Source: Karstenula rhodostoma CBS 690.94
Lineage: Eukaryota > Ascomycota > Dothideomycetes > Pleosporales > Didymosphaeriaceae
DNA: 64,000 nt
Assembly (NCBI GenBank): GCA_010093485.1
Contig: MU001502.1
Coordinates: 1,813,159 to 1,877,158, forward strand
Direction of reading: 5' to 3'
A model generated the notes under the pieces. The model ran no database searches. It saw only the letters and a program-made list of their open reading frames with translations, and was not told the DNA's origin. The position numbers were made by a program, and so were the translations under genes. This document shows, in pieces, positions 36,301 through 51,297 of the stretch (positions within the stretch are counted from its first letter, which is position 1; the number at the start of each line of letters is the position of its first letter).

Positions 36301-38367
36301 ACAATCGCCTATCACAAAAGTACCGCTACTGCTGTCGCCTGTGGCACGGTTCACTTTGCCATCGGCGCCTCGGACAAACATGTAAGACTGTACAATACGG
36401 CTACCTGCCAAACCTACGCGGAATTTCTCCACGGCGAAGCAATAAGAACGTTGGAATTCAATGTATCGGGACAACTGCTTGCCTCGGCTTCTGGAAAGTC
36501 AGTCTGCGTCTGGGATATAGCAGATAAGAAGCTCGTAGCTCGCTTTTCAATTCCGAGACCCTGTGTTGCGATAACGTTTACATACGACAATCAGTACCTG
36601 ATGGCAGCCTGCCATGACAACCAGATCCACACGTTCGACATATACGGTGGTGAAGATGGCCACCGAGAAGAGCAGTGGTTCATTGACACTGATTCAGAGC
36701 CGATATATAGGCTGCCTGATACTGCCGCCTTCTCTTTGGAGCATGGATTGCTTGCCGTCGTTTATCGCGCGGGCCATATCCACATATGGAGTTGGGATGA
36801 TGGTTATCTGGGCTGCTGCAAAAAGCCGCATGCTGAATTTGAGGTTCATCCTTTCCATGCAAGCTCGTTGTGTTTCAATCCCGCTCAAGAGGCCAATTCA
36901 CTTGCTGCAGCCTACGAAGGGGGGACGATACTCGTGTTTGATCCTTTGGATGGTGAAGGCGAAATCAAGGCCTCATACAAGGCTGACACAGACACGCAAG
37001 TACTATCATGCTCGCCATGCGGGAGAACTCTGATCAGTGGCGATTCCGTCGGTGTCATCCGACTTTTCGACTTCGAGTCATTCCCAGACGAAAAACTGAA
37101 GCTGCTGTATGTAATCCGCGGACAGGAGGATAACATCCGTAGCCTAGCATTTTGCGCAGATAGCTCCCGTTTCATTGATATTCGTGGCCAACGGACCAAT
37201 ATCTGGGAACCAGCAGCCCTCATTCGGAACGAGGTGAGCGAAGAGATGAGCGAAACGGCGTCCCTCGAAATACAGGAGGCAACTATACCAGAGGCTCAAG
37301 ATATCGACATGATCACTGCATTGTGCGCCGATGAACTCTTGGGAAAATACATCCTTTGTGGCACTGAGGGTGGCTCGGTGAAAGTTTTCAGCGCTGCCAC
37401 AGGCAAGTTGATACAGACACTCTACCAGCACAACGACGTAGCGGTTGTAAATGTTATCTGCAGCAGCAGCGCGAACATTGTTGCGAGTGCCGATGCTGCC
37501 AGCCGAGTATTGGTATATAAACTCAAGACTAAGTCTAGCGGTACCGGCTTCGAGACTACAGCCATTCTCCTCGATCACCGGATGCCGGAGCCCATCGAGA
37601 ACCTCATTTTCCACCCTAATACATCGCGCATACTTATAGCCACTACAACCGTTGACAGGATGTGTTCGTTGACGCTAGAAGGAGAGGAACCCATATCGCT
37701 TACCTGGGCAACACGCAATCGAGGTGTTTGGTTACAACATCCTTCATCTACGGATCACCTTCTCTTGATCACAAGATCTGCTGTAAGAGTTTACAGTTGG
37801 TCTGGACTACAGTCTCAGACACCGGCGGAAGGTGTCCAGTTATTGGTGGACCAAGCCACCATTCCCACGGATTTCGATCTCCGTGCAGCGCGTGGGGTTA
37901 GTGGTAAATACGTTACTACGGAGTATTCGGCCGTCACAGGAAGGCGTCGATCTCGGATTCGAATGCTGCTCTGGGAACTCGGAAGCATCCCGCCTGCAAC
38001 ATCCGGGAAGACAGTCATACAGGCGACTGTCTTTACTGATATCGCTATGGGGATTTCGAGTCTCATTGGCACACTTGGATGTGTTGTGGCAATCAGCGCA
38101 AACGCCATCATTTTCTTGGACGATGATGGCTGGATATGTTCCTTGGATTGTATTTCACTCGATTTGGCGAAGACTGGCGTGGGACGGCGAACCTACAAAC
38201 GGCATCTCTTTCTCCCAACCGACTGGCTAAGCACGAATAACGAACTCTTGTTTGCGTGTTCAGATAGGGGCGATGTGGTAGTTGCACAAGATGGTGAAGT
38301 CGCTATTATTCGCCGAGGGTTGGAGTGTACGCGCGAGGCTGAGTTCCCAGCAGTCGCGCAGGCATGA
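33391..38367 (+). CDS. NLR-like protein: alpha/beta hydrolase - NACHT - WD-like propeller
   Basis: Exons 33391-33876, 33932-33982, 34043-34502 and 34565-38367 join in frame to 1599 residues. The N-terminal domain (about 75-320) is a SesB-like alpha/beta hydrolase: oxyanion region VFVHGLGGG at 82-90, nucleophile elbow AHSMGG with Ser171, and ATPHHGA near 204-210. A short basic linker leads into a NACHT/STAND ATPase, with Walker A GRPGVGKT at 400-407 and Walker B IIDALDE ending near 506. The C-terminal 700 residues contain diverged WD-like blades (e.g. ASGKSVCVWDIADKKLVARF), possibly two propellers. This is the tripartite plan of fungal NLRs, which act in heterokaryon incompatibility and probably immunity: a sensor binds, the NTPase oligomerises, the effector fires. 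The WD blades are not near-identical, unlike the hypervariable HET-E type. Ligand and effector substrate are unknown. It is the last gene before the AT-rich block. Confidence 0.9.
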
Positions 38368-41300
38368 GGGACATGAGTATATTGGCGCTTTACAACTGCC
38401 TAATGCAACACATCTTGTCGAAATTGTGTGACGGATGTTCGTAGTGAAGCCTGCAATCAAAACTCAGTGCTGCGACGCGTACTGGCACGCTGGGAGCGGG
38501 CTTAGCTTAACCATTGGCATTAGCACTACTCCCTACGCGAGCATAACCGTAATAGGTAAAGTAATTCCTTTATATTTCCTAAGAACGTGCGAACGCTTAT
38601 AATAGTCGAGTGCACACGCCTTTATAATATAGAGTTAAGAGAATTATTATAACTTATATACACCTCTACTAACGAAATAATTATCTAATTAGTTATTAAA
38701 AGTATACTAGCCAGGTATATAAGTATAGAGCTCCTATTTCTTACCTATATATTAGTTAGAAATATTATCTATACACGACTATTAAAGTAGTAACTAGTAG
38801 TAGAATAATATAGATTAGTATATATATTTAAATAGACTAGTAGCTAGTAGTATTAGTATTATTCCCTATATAAGTAATACTATAATAGATAAAATATATT
38901 TTACTACTTTTAGAGAAATATAAAATAGAGTATAATTAAGTATTATAATATAAGAATTAACTAGTAATATAAAATTAGAAAAATAGTAAACCTAATAGAC
39001 TATTATAAAAAGAAAATTTATATTAAAAGGGGTTTCCTATATATCTAATCTAAATCTATACTTTAAAAATTATTTAAGGAATAAAATATAATAGAGGTAA
39101 ATATAAAATTAGGTAATAATTCTATATTATAATAGAATATAATATAATAATACTAAAAGAAAACTAAGTATTTATATATATATAAATAGTTTTAATTAGA
39201 ATATAAAAGTAAACCATTTCTAAATAATATTTTAAATTAATTATAAAGAATAGAAATTATATAAAAATCCTTCTAAATTATATACTAGTTATTTTAATTT
39301 TTACTATTTTAAAATTTTTTAGTTTACTTTTATAGATTCTATTCTTTTAATAGAAGTATCTACTCTACTTTTATTAAAATCTAGTACTTTTAGAATTTTA
39401 TACTCTTAGTAAGATTATAATTATATAATTTATAATATAAACTATTCTATAGGCTTATATATAAATACCTATTAATTTTATTTTTATTACTAATATTTTA
39501 TATATAATTTTTTTTTTTTTTTTAGTCTAGTTCTATTATAATTATAATATTATTCCCCTCTTTAGAATTATTATTCTAATATTTTATTATTACCTTATAA
39601 TTTATTATTATAGTATAGTTTAGAGATATAAAGATTTATTCTTTTATATCTTTAAATATAGTAGTATATTCTTTTCTAGATTTTCTAAGTTTCTTTAACT
39701 ATATTTAAGATACTAAAATAATTATTAACTAATTATTATTATATTTATACTAATAAGATTTATTATTATAGTTTAGTAATACTAATAAAATATACTTATT
39801 ATATAGAAAAAAAGATTCTAAAGTATTTTATAAATACTTTAATTAGAGAGTATATTATATATATTACTATTTATATAGAATATAGTTTTTAAATTTCTAA
39901 AAAAGAGTAAAAATATATTTAATTTAAAAAGTATAAAAAGTATCTTACCCTTTTTTATACTAAAATTAAAATTATTTATCTAAAAATAGAGATTATATAA
40001 ATAAAAAAATTCCCCCTTTTAAATAAAAGGGGTTATTTAAACTACTTTACTATATATTTTTAGTAATTTATATTACTTTATAGAGTTTTTATATATACCA
40101 CGTTTTTATCTAAACTTTTTCTAACTACTAAATAATAATAATAGTAGATTATTTAAAGTTTTATTTAGTATTTTATTTTAGTTTTATATACTAATAAATA
40201 GCTAACTAGTTTTAATTAGAATTATAGATTTAATTAGTTATATTTTTTTATTTAATTTTACTAATATCTATAAGTTATAATATACTATTATAATAATAAT
40301 AATATTTATAATAGTTATTAATATTAATATATATATATTTAGTTTATATATTTTATAATAAAGAAATACCTTATATTCTATTAGAGATTATTATTATCTA
40401 TAAAAAAAGAAAACTATATATTATTATCTATATATTTATATATAATACTAGTTCTAATATAATATCTACTCTTAGAGTTAATAATATACTTAATATAAAA
40501 AAAAGTATAATTAGTATTTATTTTAAGTATTTTAATTACTTTTATTTAAATATATTATATAACTTATATATATACTTATATAAATATTTTATCTCTATAA
40601 TTTATATTAAATAACTATTTATTACTAGCTAGATAATTAATATTTTACTAGAGTCCCTAATTAGATTACTATTAATAATAAAGTTTTATATAAAAAGGGC
40701 CTCTTTAGTTTTATTTTTATAGGTAGCTAGATTAATTATACTCTCTAGATAGGAGTAGAAGAAAAAAATAAATATCCTCTCTAAAAGGCTATTATTTACT
40801 AGTAGTTAATATATATATAATATAGAGTCTATCTAATTAATAAATTATATATAAATAACTAAATCCTTTATTAATAAATATTTAATAATTTTAGTATCTA
40901 AAAAACTATATATTTAGTTATTAATAGTAGACTAGACTAGAGATACTATAGTAATAAATATAGTAAAAAGAATAAGAGTATTTAATAAATAGTAAAAAGA
41001 ATTTAATATTAAGAGATTTAATAAATATATAGTATAAAAATAATAGAGGTAAAGAGATAATTATATTATATAATATTATATAGAGAATAATATAATTTTT
41101 TAATTATCTATTATTCTACTATTAAGGTAATTAAGTAATTAATTAAGTATATACTAAAATTTAATACTAGTAACTAACTAATTTATTCTAAATTATAAGT
41201 ATTCTATAATTATTTAATATATATCTAATTTAAATTAAATTATAAATACCTATATAATTTTATATTATATTATAAAAGATATATATCTAGTCTTTATATA

Positions 41301-43711
41301 AGTAAACTCTACTAGAAAAAAAAAATCTATAATTTTTAAACTATTTAAAATATTTATATTTTAGTATCTTATTAAGTTTATTTATTAAGTTTTATTATAG
41401 CTTACCTAAGCTCGCGAAATATTATATTTAATAAATAAAAAAATAGAAATAATTACTTATAATTTATAATACTTATATACTTAATATACTAGATTATCTA
41501 GAAAAGAAAATTTTAAAAAATATAAATACTAGTATTACTTTTATATTACTATTATATAGATTTTTAACTAATCTAAATTAATTATAAACTAATTTTTCTA
41601 TTATTAATTCTTTTATTTTTTCTAATTTTTTTTTTAATTTTAGTTTAATATTTTTATTAACTAACTCTTTTAGAGTTAACTTTTTATTATTAACTAGTAA
41701 AAGTTCTCTAGTAGTTTTTTATAATTTATAAGATTTTTTTTTAATTTCTAAATATTATACTATTCTATTTATTCTTTTTACTTAACTAGATATTTTTACT
41801 AATTTTTAATTATTTATAAATTTTTAATTACTTTAATTTTATACTTATTATTTTTTAATTCTAGTTAGGTTTTAATTAGAGTATTTAGAGGTACTAGTTC
41901 TAAAAGTAATTTATAAAAAGTAGAATAAATTTTTATATTTATTAGTAAAAATAATTTAATTATAACTAGTTTTTTTATTTCTTAAACTTTAAAGGGTTCT
42001 ATTTAAAAGTAATCTAGTTTTTTACTTAATTATTTTATTTTTAAATTTTTTTATAATAGGAAAACTTTATTTCCCTTTTTAAGGATTAGTTTTTTAATTT
42101 TTTATTTATTTATATTCTTAGATACTATAAGGACTCTATAGGTAATCTTTTTTTATAAAATTTTATAAATTTTTTTTATTTTCTAAGTTTTATTTTAGGC
42201 TCTAGTAGAAATACTTTTTATATTCTTTAAATTTTAATAAGTAATTAGCTTATATTTATAATTTATATAGTAGGGTAAATATTTTATTATATTTAATTTT
42301 AAGTTATTATATACTAATTATATAGTTAGTAAGAATTTTATTTAATTATTTTATTATTTATTAATATAAAACTATAAATACTATTTAAATATTTAATTTA
42401 TATATTTTATTTATTTATTTATTTTAAAATAAAAGTTTATTAATAACTTTTAATTTATCTCTAATATTATAGTAAAAGTATTTTATATATATAGGCCTCT
42501 TTACTTTAGAGCCCTAAGTAGGAAAATAATAGCCTATATATTTACTAAAGTAAAAAAATACCTAAGTCTAAATTAAAAAAAATAATTTTAGTTACTAAAA
42601 TATACTAAGATCTTATATAATACCTAAACCCTAAAGTAAAAAAATTTAATAATAAGAAATTCTAAATTAAAAAAAATAATTTTAGTTACTAAAATATACT
42701 AAAATCTTACACAATACCTAGACCCTAAAGTAAAAAAATTTAATAATAAGAAATTCTAAATTAAAAAAAATAATTTTAGTTACTAAAATATACTAAGATC
42801 TTATATAATACCTAGACCCTAAAATAAAAAAAATATTTTCTATTTATATAAAATTATATTATATTTTATAGACTCCCTATATTTAATACTATTTAATATT
42901 ATTCTATAGTAATAAATATAATATAGAATTAGTTTATATAGAAATAGGGCCTATATAGTAACCCTAATATAAAAGAATACTATATTATAATATTTTATTC
43001 TATTTTATAGAATACTAAATTAGTTTCTAGAAATATCCTATATTTAATATTATTTAATATAATTCTATAGTAATTTATATATTATATAATATATAAAAGG
43101 CTAGTTAAATTAAAGGTATAATATAAATAATAATACTTAATTTATCTTTATCTATATTAAGTTATATAGTAATATTATAGTCTAATAAAAACTATTATAT
43201 TTTACTAGTAATTTATTCTTATATTTAGTATACTATTATACTACTCTTAGTTTTAATTAAAAATATTCTATTATATAGATAGCTTTTAAAAAACTATATT
43301 AATTAAATAAGGGAAATTTTTAGTAATTACTAAAATAGTATACCTTACTAGTTCTAATACCTACCTAATTAAAAGCTATTAATCTAGATTTAATTTAATT
43401 AAATACTAGATATATACTTACCTAATTAAAAACTATTAATCTAGACTTAATTCTATTAAATACTAGATACCTATAGTATAGATTAGTTTAAAATAAAAAC
43501 TAAAATTTTTATTACTTTTATTTATAATATTATATAAATAGCTTTTAAAAAAGCCCTATAATACTTTCTATAGTTAATTTTATAATATCTAGTTAGTTAC
43601 TAATAAAAGTTTTAGAAACTATTAATTTAAATAATAAAATATATTCTAGCTATATTAATAAAATTCTACTCTATAATATATAATCTATAAATATAATTAA
43701 AATAGTATCTA
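38368..43711. other. Transition into AT-rich RIP-mutated DNA; unidentified repeats
   Basis: Composition collapses between about 38560 and 38650. Beyond it CpA and TpG are almost absent, TpA dominates and every frame is full of TAA/TAG. I could not identify a parent element for 38650-43711. A minus-strand Lys-rich stretch near 41600-41750 may be decayed transposase but is unproven. A 94-bp tandem repeat lies at 42567-42838 and a poly-T run near 39509-39522. No intact gene. Confidence 0.75.
42567..42838. repeat. 94-bp tandem repeat, about 2.9 copies
   Basis: Units begin TCTAAATTAAAAAAAATAAT at 42567, 42661 and 42755, exactly 94 bp apart. They differ mainly by transitions (e.g. AAGATCTTATATAA against AAAATCTTACACAA). 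A tandem array is a direct RIP target. Confidence 0.9.
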
Positions 43712-43957
43712 TATTAAACTAGAATATAACTAAATAGAATAAATACTCTTAGAATTAAATAAATAGAAGAAACTATATAAATTAAGACTAAACTTAAGAT
43801 ATTAAAATAGAGAGGATTCTAGAAAGGGACTCTCTATATACTAGATATTTAAAATCTACTAACTAATCTATATATAGGCTACTAGATAAGGTCTAAGTTT
43901 AAAAATAGGTAAATATTCTATAAAGGGATTTAATTTTAGATTAAATTAACCCTTATA
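43712..43957 (-). repeat. 3' LTR of the older element
   Basis: 246 bp, reverse-complement match to the LTRs of the younger copy, ending ...CCCTTATA beside the decayed polypurine tract (CTACCCCTTTCTAAGCG on the plus strand). Original TG/CA ends now read TA. Confidence 0.9.
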
Positions 43958-46900
43958 CTACCCCTTTCTAAGCGTGATCTAGAGTCTTAATAGTCCTTAA
44001 GAACTATAAGAATACCTATATCTATAAAAAGAAAGAAAAAAATAAATTAGTCTAGAAAAAAAAAAAATAAAAATAAAAAAAATATTCTCTATACCTTTAA
44101 AAAAATTTCTATTAAACTTATATAGTTATAGACTAGATTAGAGTATTTTACTCTAGTATAATTATATAGGGCTCTATAATTTTCTATATAAAAATACCTT
44201 TATTTAGAATTTTTTTAAATAATTAACTATATATTATTATATATATATTATATAGAATTCCCTAATCCTATAAAAAAAGGTTAAAATCTAATTTAAAATC
44301 TTAAATTCTTTATTATAGTTAAAGGCTTAAAATATTTAATATATAAAGCTTAATTCTTTATAATACTAAAAAGTATAAAGTAAATATACCTTATAGATAT
44401 TAAATAGGCTATCTAGATTAAACTACTATACTAATTAGCCTATTTTTAAGTAATTCTTTATTAACTATTTACCTTAATAGGTATATTATTTTTAGAATTA
44501 CTATTTAAGAATACTTTATTAAGGATAACTTTCTTTTAAGTATCTAGATACTTAGAGAGCCTAGCTATCTAAAGATTAGTATTATAAAAGTTATTTACTA
44601 ATTTTAGAATATTTTTAAAATTAGATATTAAATATTATATATTATTTAGATTATAGTTTTACTATACTACTTAGTACTAGAGTTTTCCCTAACTTAGTTA
44701 GTTATTATAAATAAATAATACTTTCTATTTAAAGATATTATTAACTTTAGTTAGTAGTTTCTATAGTTAGTATTATCTAGAAAGTAGGTTATTAGGTATT
44801 TTTTAAAGATAGTTTATATAAAATACTAAATAAACTTTTATATATAATAGTAATTTAAATTTATAGAATAACCCTTTTATTTTTATAATATAGTATAGAC
44901 TATATATTTATTTATTAAGTTTAATAAAGGGATATAATATTAAAAAGCCTTTTAGAGTAATATAGATAAAGTTACTAATAATAAAATTAAATAATTAATA
45001 GTATTTATTAACTTATTTTACTATTAAGTTTTATACTATAATAAGGTTCTAATAGGTCTAGTTATAAATTTAAGTAATAATTTTAAGATAAATAATAATA
45101 AATTTATAGACTTACTTAAAACTAATATTATTAGGAAAGTTTTTAGATAATCTAACTCTATTTTTTTAGTTTTAAAAGACTTTAATTTTATAGCTAAACT
45201 TAATTTTATATAAAGAGAAACTAGTAGATTTATTAAATAAAAAGGCTTATATCTAGTCTATTAAAGGGAATAGATCTAATTAATTATTTTAAAATTTATT
45301 AATAAATAGATAAAAATACTAGTTAATATATTTATTATATATTTTAGTTTAGCTATCTATTTAGATATAACCTATAAATATAAATTTCTACTATATACCT
45401 ATAAGGTAATATAGTTTACTAGTAAAATTAAAAGTAAACTATAGTCCTTAATTTAATATAATAGATTTAGAGATACTAAAAATCCTCTAGATATACTAGT
45501 AGTAAAGGGAGGTAGTTTATTCTATAGTAATTATTTTATAGTATAGTAGTAAAAAGATATATTTACTTAGATAATATATATAAATTATAATATTATTAAA
45601 GCCCTTTTAGTCTAGTAGAAAGCTCTTAAAATTTATAGAAATATTTTACTATATAGCCTCTAGAATAGATAGTAACTAGAGTAGGCCTAGCTTTTTATTA
45701 TAAGGGGGCTTAGTCTAGTAGTAAATCTTATAATTTTATATAAACTATTTAATATTTATATATATATAGCTCTAATAGTATAATTTCTAAATAAATTTAT
45801 AGGTCTTTTTAGTACTAGGGTATATAGTTATCTAGTAGGAGTAAACTATATTAATAAAAATTATTTAAAACTAACTAGTTTTAAAGATAACTAGGTAGTT
45901 TTAATATAAAAAAAGTCTAGAAAATATTTTATTATACTTACTATTTAGTTTAGAGGTAGTTTTTTAAAGTAGTTTTAAGGTTAGATTAGTATAATTTACT
46001 TTAAGTAAATAGTTTACTAGTATAATAGAAGAGTTTTATAATTTAATCTTTCTACTTTACTAGTTTAGTTTAATAATAGTAACTAATACTACTATTTTAT
46101 AGTTTTTATTATTAGTATTATTATTAATAATATTCTATTATTAGGGGAAGAAGTATATTATATAGGCTAACTTAATTTTTATTTTCTATATAACTAGTTC
46201 TTTCTATTTCTATAATAGTATATTAATTATAATATTTATAAATCTAGGGTAAAATATAATTATATAATTATACTAGAATAATACTTCTAATTAATAAATC
46301 TAGTAGAGTATAAGTTTTTATTTTATAGAAAAGTATTTAAATATATAATAGTTTATAATAATAGTAAATAACTCTTCTAATTATAAACTAATAAGCTAGA
46401 CACGCTATATATATAATCTACCTATAATAATAAATATTTTCTTATTATAAATATTATAATTTATCTCTATTAGTTTTATTTTATATAAGTAGAAATTAAA
46501 AGGTTTCTAGATTTTATTATTTTATATCTATAAGATAACTTCTATAATAATACTATTATTAGTATTAATTTCTATTTATATTTTATAGTAGGGTAAGTAC
46601 TATATAATAAAATTATCTAAGTAGAAAAGGTTTTTTATAACTTAAAAAGTAGTATATTCCTTATTTTTAAATTTATACTAGATATCTTTTTTAATTAGCT
46701 TAGTAAGGGGTCGAATAATATATCTATAGTTTTTAAAATAGATTTAATAGTAGTTATAAAATTCTAAAAAAAATTAAAGAATATAGAGGTTAATAGATTC
46801 TTTCTAGTTTTATATTATAGTTTCCTTTTTAGGATTCTTATAGATCCTATTAGTAGTAATAATAAAGTCTAGAAATTTAATTCCTTAAATAATAAATTTA

Positions 46901-49900
46901 CTTTTCTTAATATTATAATAGAGGTAGTACTTTTTTAACTATTTAATAACTTTAGATATATAAGTCTTATACTCTAGAGGGTTCTTAGAGTAGATAAGGA
47001 TATTATTAATATAAACTATATAAATTAAATTAATTATATTAGCTAGAATTATATTAATAAAGTATTAGAATAATACTAGTCTATTAATTATACTAAAAGG
47101 AAGAATATTATACTTAAAGTTACTATATTAAATTTAAAATATAAAAAGGTTAGAGATATATTTAATAAATTATATATAGTAAAAGGCTTATTATAGGTCT
47201 AGTTTAGTAAATATATATATCCTAGATAAATATATAAAAGTTTCCTCTAGTAGTAATATAGAAATAATATTCTTTTTAGTAATACTATTAAGTCTTTTAT
47301 AATTAATATAAAGATATTACCCCCCTTTAGACTTCTTTATATATAAGATAGGGGAGGCGAAACTAGTATTATTAGGGGAGATAAATTCTTTCTTTACTAT
47401 ATTCTAAATATATAGATATAGTAATTCTAGCTTATTAAGGGATATAAGATATAATAAGAAGGTTTTTAAAATACTAATATTCTTAATAAGAATAATATTA
47501 TAGTTAATACTTTTTTATTATAGGGGTAAGATATTTATTTTTTATTTACTAAAATAAAAAATATCTATCCCTATCTATTTATAATAGAGAAGCTTAGCTT
47601 TAAGTTCTACTAATAACTATTTTTAAAACTTTTCTAAAGAATTAGCTATAGCTTTCTTTTTATAATATTTAACTTCTATAAGTTTAAATAACTTATATTA
47701 ACTAATAGAGCTAATCTCTATACTTTATATACTAACTATAAATACTATAATAGAAATAGTTAAAATATTAATACTAGTCTTAAAAAACTATTCCCTTATT
47801 AGTATTTAATACTTAGGGGGTTCCTTTAGAGGTAGTAACCCTAAATTAGATAGTATTTTATTTATTTTATATAAATCTTTTTTATATTAAAACTACTCTA
47901 TAGAATAGAAAGTAATAATAATTTAATTTTTTAAATAGTTTTTTAATTTAATTCTTAGCTTTTATAAGAGTTTCTTAGTAGCTTATTTATTAGGGTCTCT
48001 AGTAGGATTAGGCTTAGTAGAGGTAGTTAATTTCCTTAGTAATAATTTATTATTATATAGTAACTTATTATTATATCTATATACTAGGGTATTATTCTTA
48101 ATACTAGACTTAACTAATTATTAACTTTTATTTCTAAACTCTAGTGGTTTAGCTTTATTATTATCCTTATCTAAAAATATATAGTATATTATAATAAAAT
48201 CCTTATTTAGAATAAACTCTATTAAAGATAGTTAATAATTATTATAGTTTTAGAGGGTAGTCTATACTAGAGAGATAGATAATATTATAGGCTCTATAGA
48301 AATTTTAAATTCCTTTATAAAAAAGTATTCTCTATAGAGTAATTATATTTATTAAAGTTAAATATCCTCCTTTTTAAAGTTAGTATTCTATTAGTTAGTA
48401 TTAAACTAGTATTCTTTATTAACTAATAAAAGTAGATAGTATAGTACTATAAATAGAGTAATAATCTATAATAATATATTATTTAACTATATTAAATACT
48501 AGTTATAATAATTAATTAGTATTTTAGTATTTTTAAAGAATTTTTATTCTATAATAAAGTTATAGTCTCTTATTTTATATAAAATAAACTATATAGTTAT
48601 AAAATATCTATTAATATTAAATACTATTTAAAAGTAGTAATTAACTAAGATAGTCTTCTTACTAGTAAAATTTTTAAGAGGGATTAAGTATTTAAACTAT
48701 ATTAATTTAATACTAAGTTAGTATCTTAGTACTTTTTCTAGCTATAAGGTAATAAAATTATATATAAATATACTAGAATTAATAAGACTATATATATAAA
48801 CCTTATATCTATTATTTTAAAATATTATAAAAAGTATAAAAGGTATTCCCCTAAATAAGTTAGGAATTTAAATACCTTTAGGGTTAGTATAATACTTTTT
48901 AAGGTAGAATACTAGCTTTTATAGGTTAATTAGTTCTATACCTATTACTCCTATTAGGGATACTAGTCTAGAGTTAATTAGTACCTCTAGTTTTCTAATT
49001 TAAAGTCTAACTTAGAGTCTTTATTAGAGGTATATTTATTACTAAATTTTAAAAAAAAATAAGTTTTATTTTCTTTTTAAACTTTTATAATAATAGTAAT
49101 AGTATACCTATTATAGGGTTTAATAGGGTAATTATAGTAGATATAGTTCTTAAAAAGGTAGTTATAATATATCTAATTCTTATAATACTACTCTCTAGAA
49201 TATCTATATTTAGAATTAGTAGATTAGTATTTTAGAGCTAATTTTACTATAGTATCTTTAGGTAGTCCTATAATATAATAAGGGGCTAAAATAACTATTT
49301 ATAATAAAAACTCCTTATAATAGTATAAAGTAAAAAGAGTAAATTAGTTATAATTAGTTTAATAGTTATATTTAAAGACTTTATATAGTTTATAGATAAT
49401 AGTATAAAATTTATTATAGTCTATAATAGAATTAATAGTATTCTAAATAAGCTAGTTAGTAAACTTTATATAGAGCTTTTTATAAAGTATTTTTTTAGAA
49501 TTATTAGAATAAAATCTAGTCTAGTTTATAAATATATTATACTATATAATAAATAAGTTTATATTTTCTTTAAATAAAAGTATTATCTTTTAGAGATTAG
49601 TATAGGTATTAATATTTTAGTTTAGTAGTATAAATATAATTTAGAGGTAGTTATATAGACTTATAAGAGATATAGTTAATTACTACTATTTCTAAATATT
49701 AAAAATTTTAAAGGTATAATCTTCTAGCTATATATTAATATAATTAGTAATAGCTATAATATATTTTTTAGAAGTATTTTATTAAAAGTAGTCTATATTA
49801 GACTTAATCTTAATTTCTAGTAAATAGAATTATAGCTTAAACTAAGCCTTATTATTATTAAACTTATTAGGGTCTAGAACTTTAGAGAATAGGTATTTAC

Positions 49901-50938
49901 TCTAGTAAGTTTAGTATTTTATATAGTAAAGGTTTAGTACTTTATAGAAAAGTTTATTAGGGGTATTTACTCTTAGAATATATTAATCTATAGTAGAATA
50001 GTCTATACCTTATTAATTATTTATTTTTAAAATAACTAGTTTAGTATTATATTTAATAATAGATACTAGCTTAGTAAAGAAAATACTAAACTAATAGGGT
50101 AATTTAAAGCTATTATTACTATTTAAGTTATTAATTATTATCTATATTAATTAATTTTTAGTCTTAGTAGTCTTTTTTAGTTCTATAATCTTAGTTTATA
50201 GATAACTATTTTTCTTCTAAATCTATATCTAGAAGTTTATTATAATATTAATTTTATTATTTAAATTAGTATTTTACTAGACTAGCTTTTATCGCTAGTT
50301 CTATACTTTATATATATAATAAAATAAGACTATAAATTATAGCTTTATAATAAATAGAACTATATTAGCCTTAATATAGCTTATATATATATTAGAAGTA
50401 GTAGTAAACTCTAGACTTTAATAATTTAAAATTTCTAGGTTCTTTTTATCTAAAGTAATTAGGTTTAGAATAATTATATTAATATTAGTAAAGGCTATAT
50501 ATAATTTAGATATTTTCTCTAACTCTTATAGCCTAACTATTTATAGACTAGTTTTAAAATTTTTTTTTTTTTTCTTATAGTTTCTAGTTCTAGAATTCTA
50601 ATAAAGGTTTAATTCCTTTTTAACCTTACTAATATTAGCTAGATATTTTTTACTATCTTTAGGTAGCTAGATATTTAGTTCTAGTAAAAAAAGTTTAATT
50701 TAGAAGAATAGATCTTCTAGCTTATAGGGAGGTTATATACTAGAGGTTTTAGCTACTAATATCTATTTTTATATTAGAATAAATAAATAATTTTAGAGTA
50801 GTATATATAATATCTTATCTATAGTTATACTATAATAGGGGTTATTTATTTTTAAAATATTATTAAGGTTTTTTTTATTAAAATTAAAAGCTACTATTAC
50901 TTTAATAGTATAGTTTATAAAGTAAATTCTAGTATAGC

Positions 50939-51184
50939 TATAAAAGTTAATTTAACCTAAGGTTAAATCCCCTTATAGGATATTTACCTACCTTTAAGCT
51001 TAGGCCTTATCTAGTAGCCTATATATAGATTAGTTAGTAGATCTTAAATACCTAGTATATAGAGAGCTCCTCTCTAGGACCCTCTCTATTTTAGTATTTT
51101 AAGTTTAGTCTTAATTTATATAGTTTTTTCTAGCTATCTAATTCTAAGAGTGTTTACCCTATTTAGCTATATCCTAGCCTTATA
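50939..51184 (+). repeat. 5' LTR of the younger element
   Basis: 246 bp. It differs from the 3' LTR at about 14 sites, all transitions by eye; nearly all have T or A in this copy. It begins TATAAAAGTT where the 3' LTR keeps TGTAAGGGTT. Confidence 0.93.
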
Positions 51185-51297
51185 TTAAACTTAAGACCCC
51201 TTCTTTTAGCTAGAGATTAGTAACTATAATATCTACCTTTAGCTCTTTAGGTATAGAAAGGTCTACTAAAATCCTAAATTTTTTCTTTAGGTTAGCT

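Noticed and set aside
41597..41760. Minus-strand Lys/Leu-rich stretch resembling the C-terminus of a pogo/Fot1 transposase
   Set aside because: In this composition any strand gives Lys-rich peptides. I found no DDE or helix-turn-helix motif near it and no terminal inverted repeats.
42567..42838. CRISPR-like array
   Set aside because: The units are continuous tandem copies without unique spacers, in eukaryotic RIP-mutated DNA.
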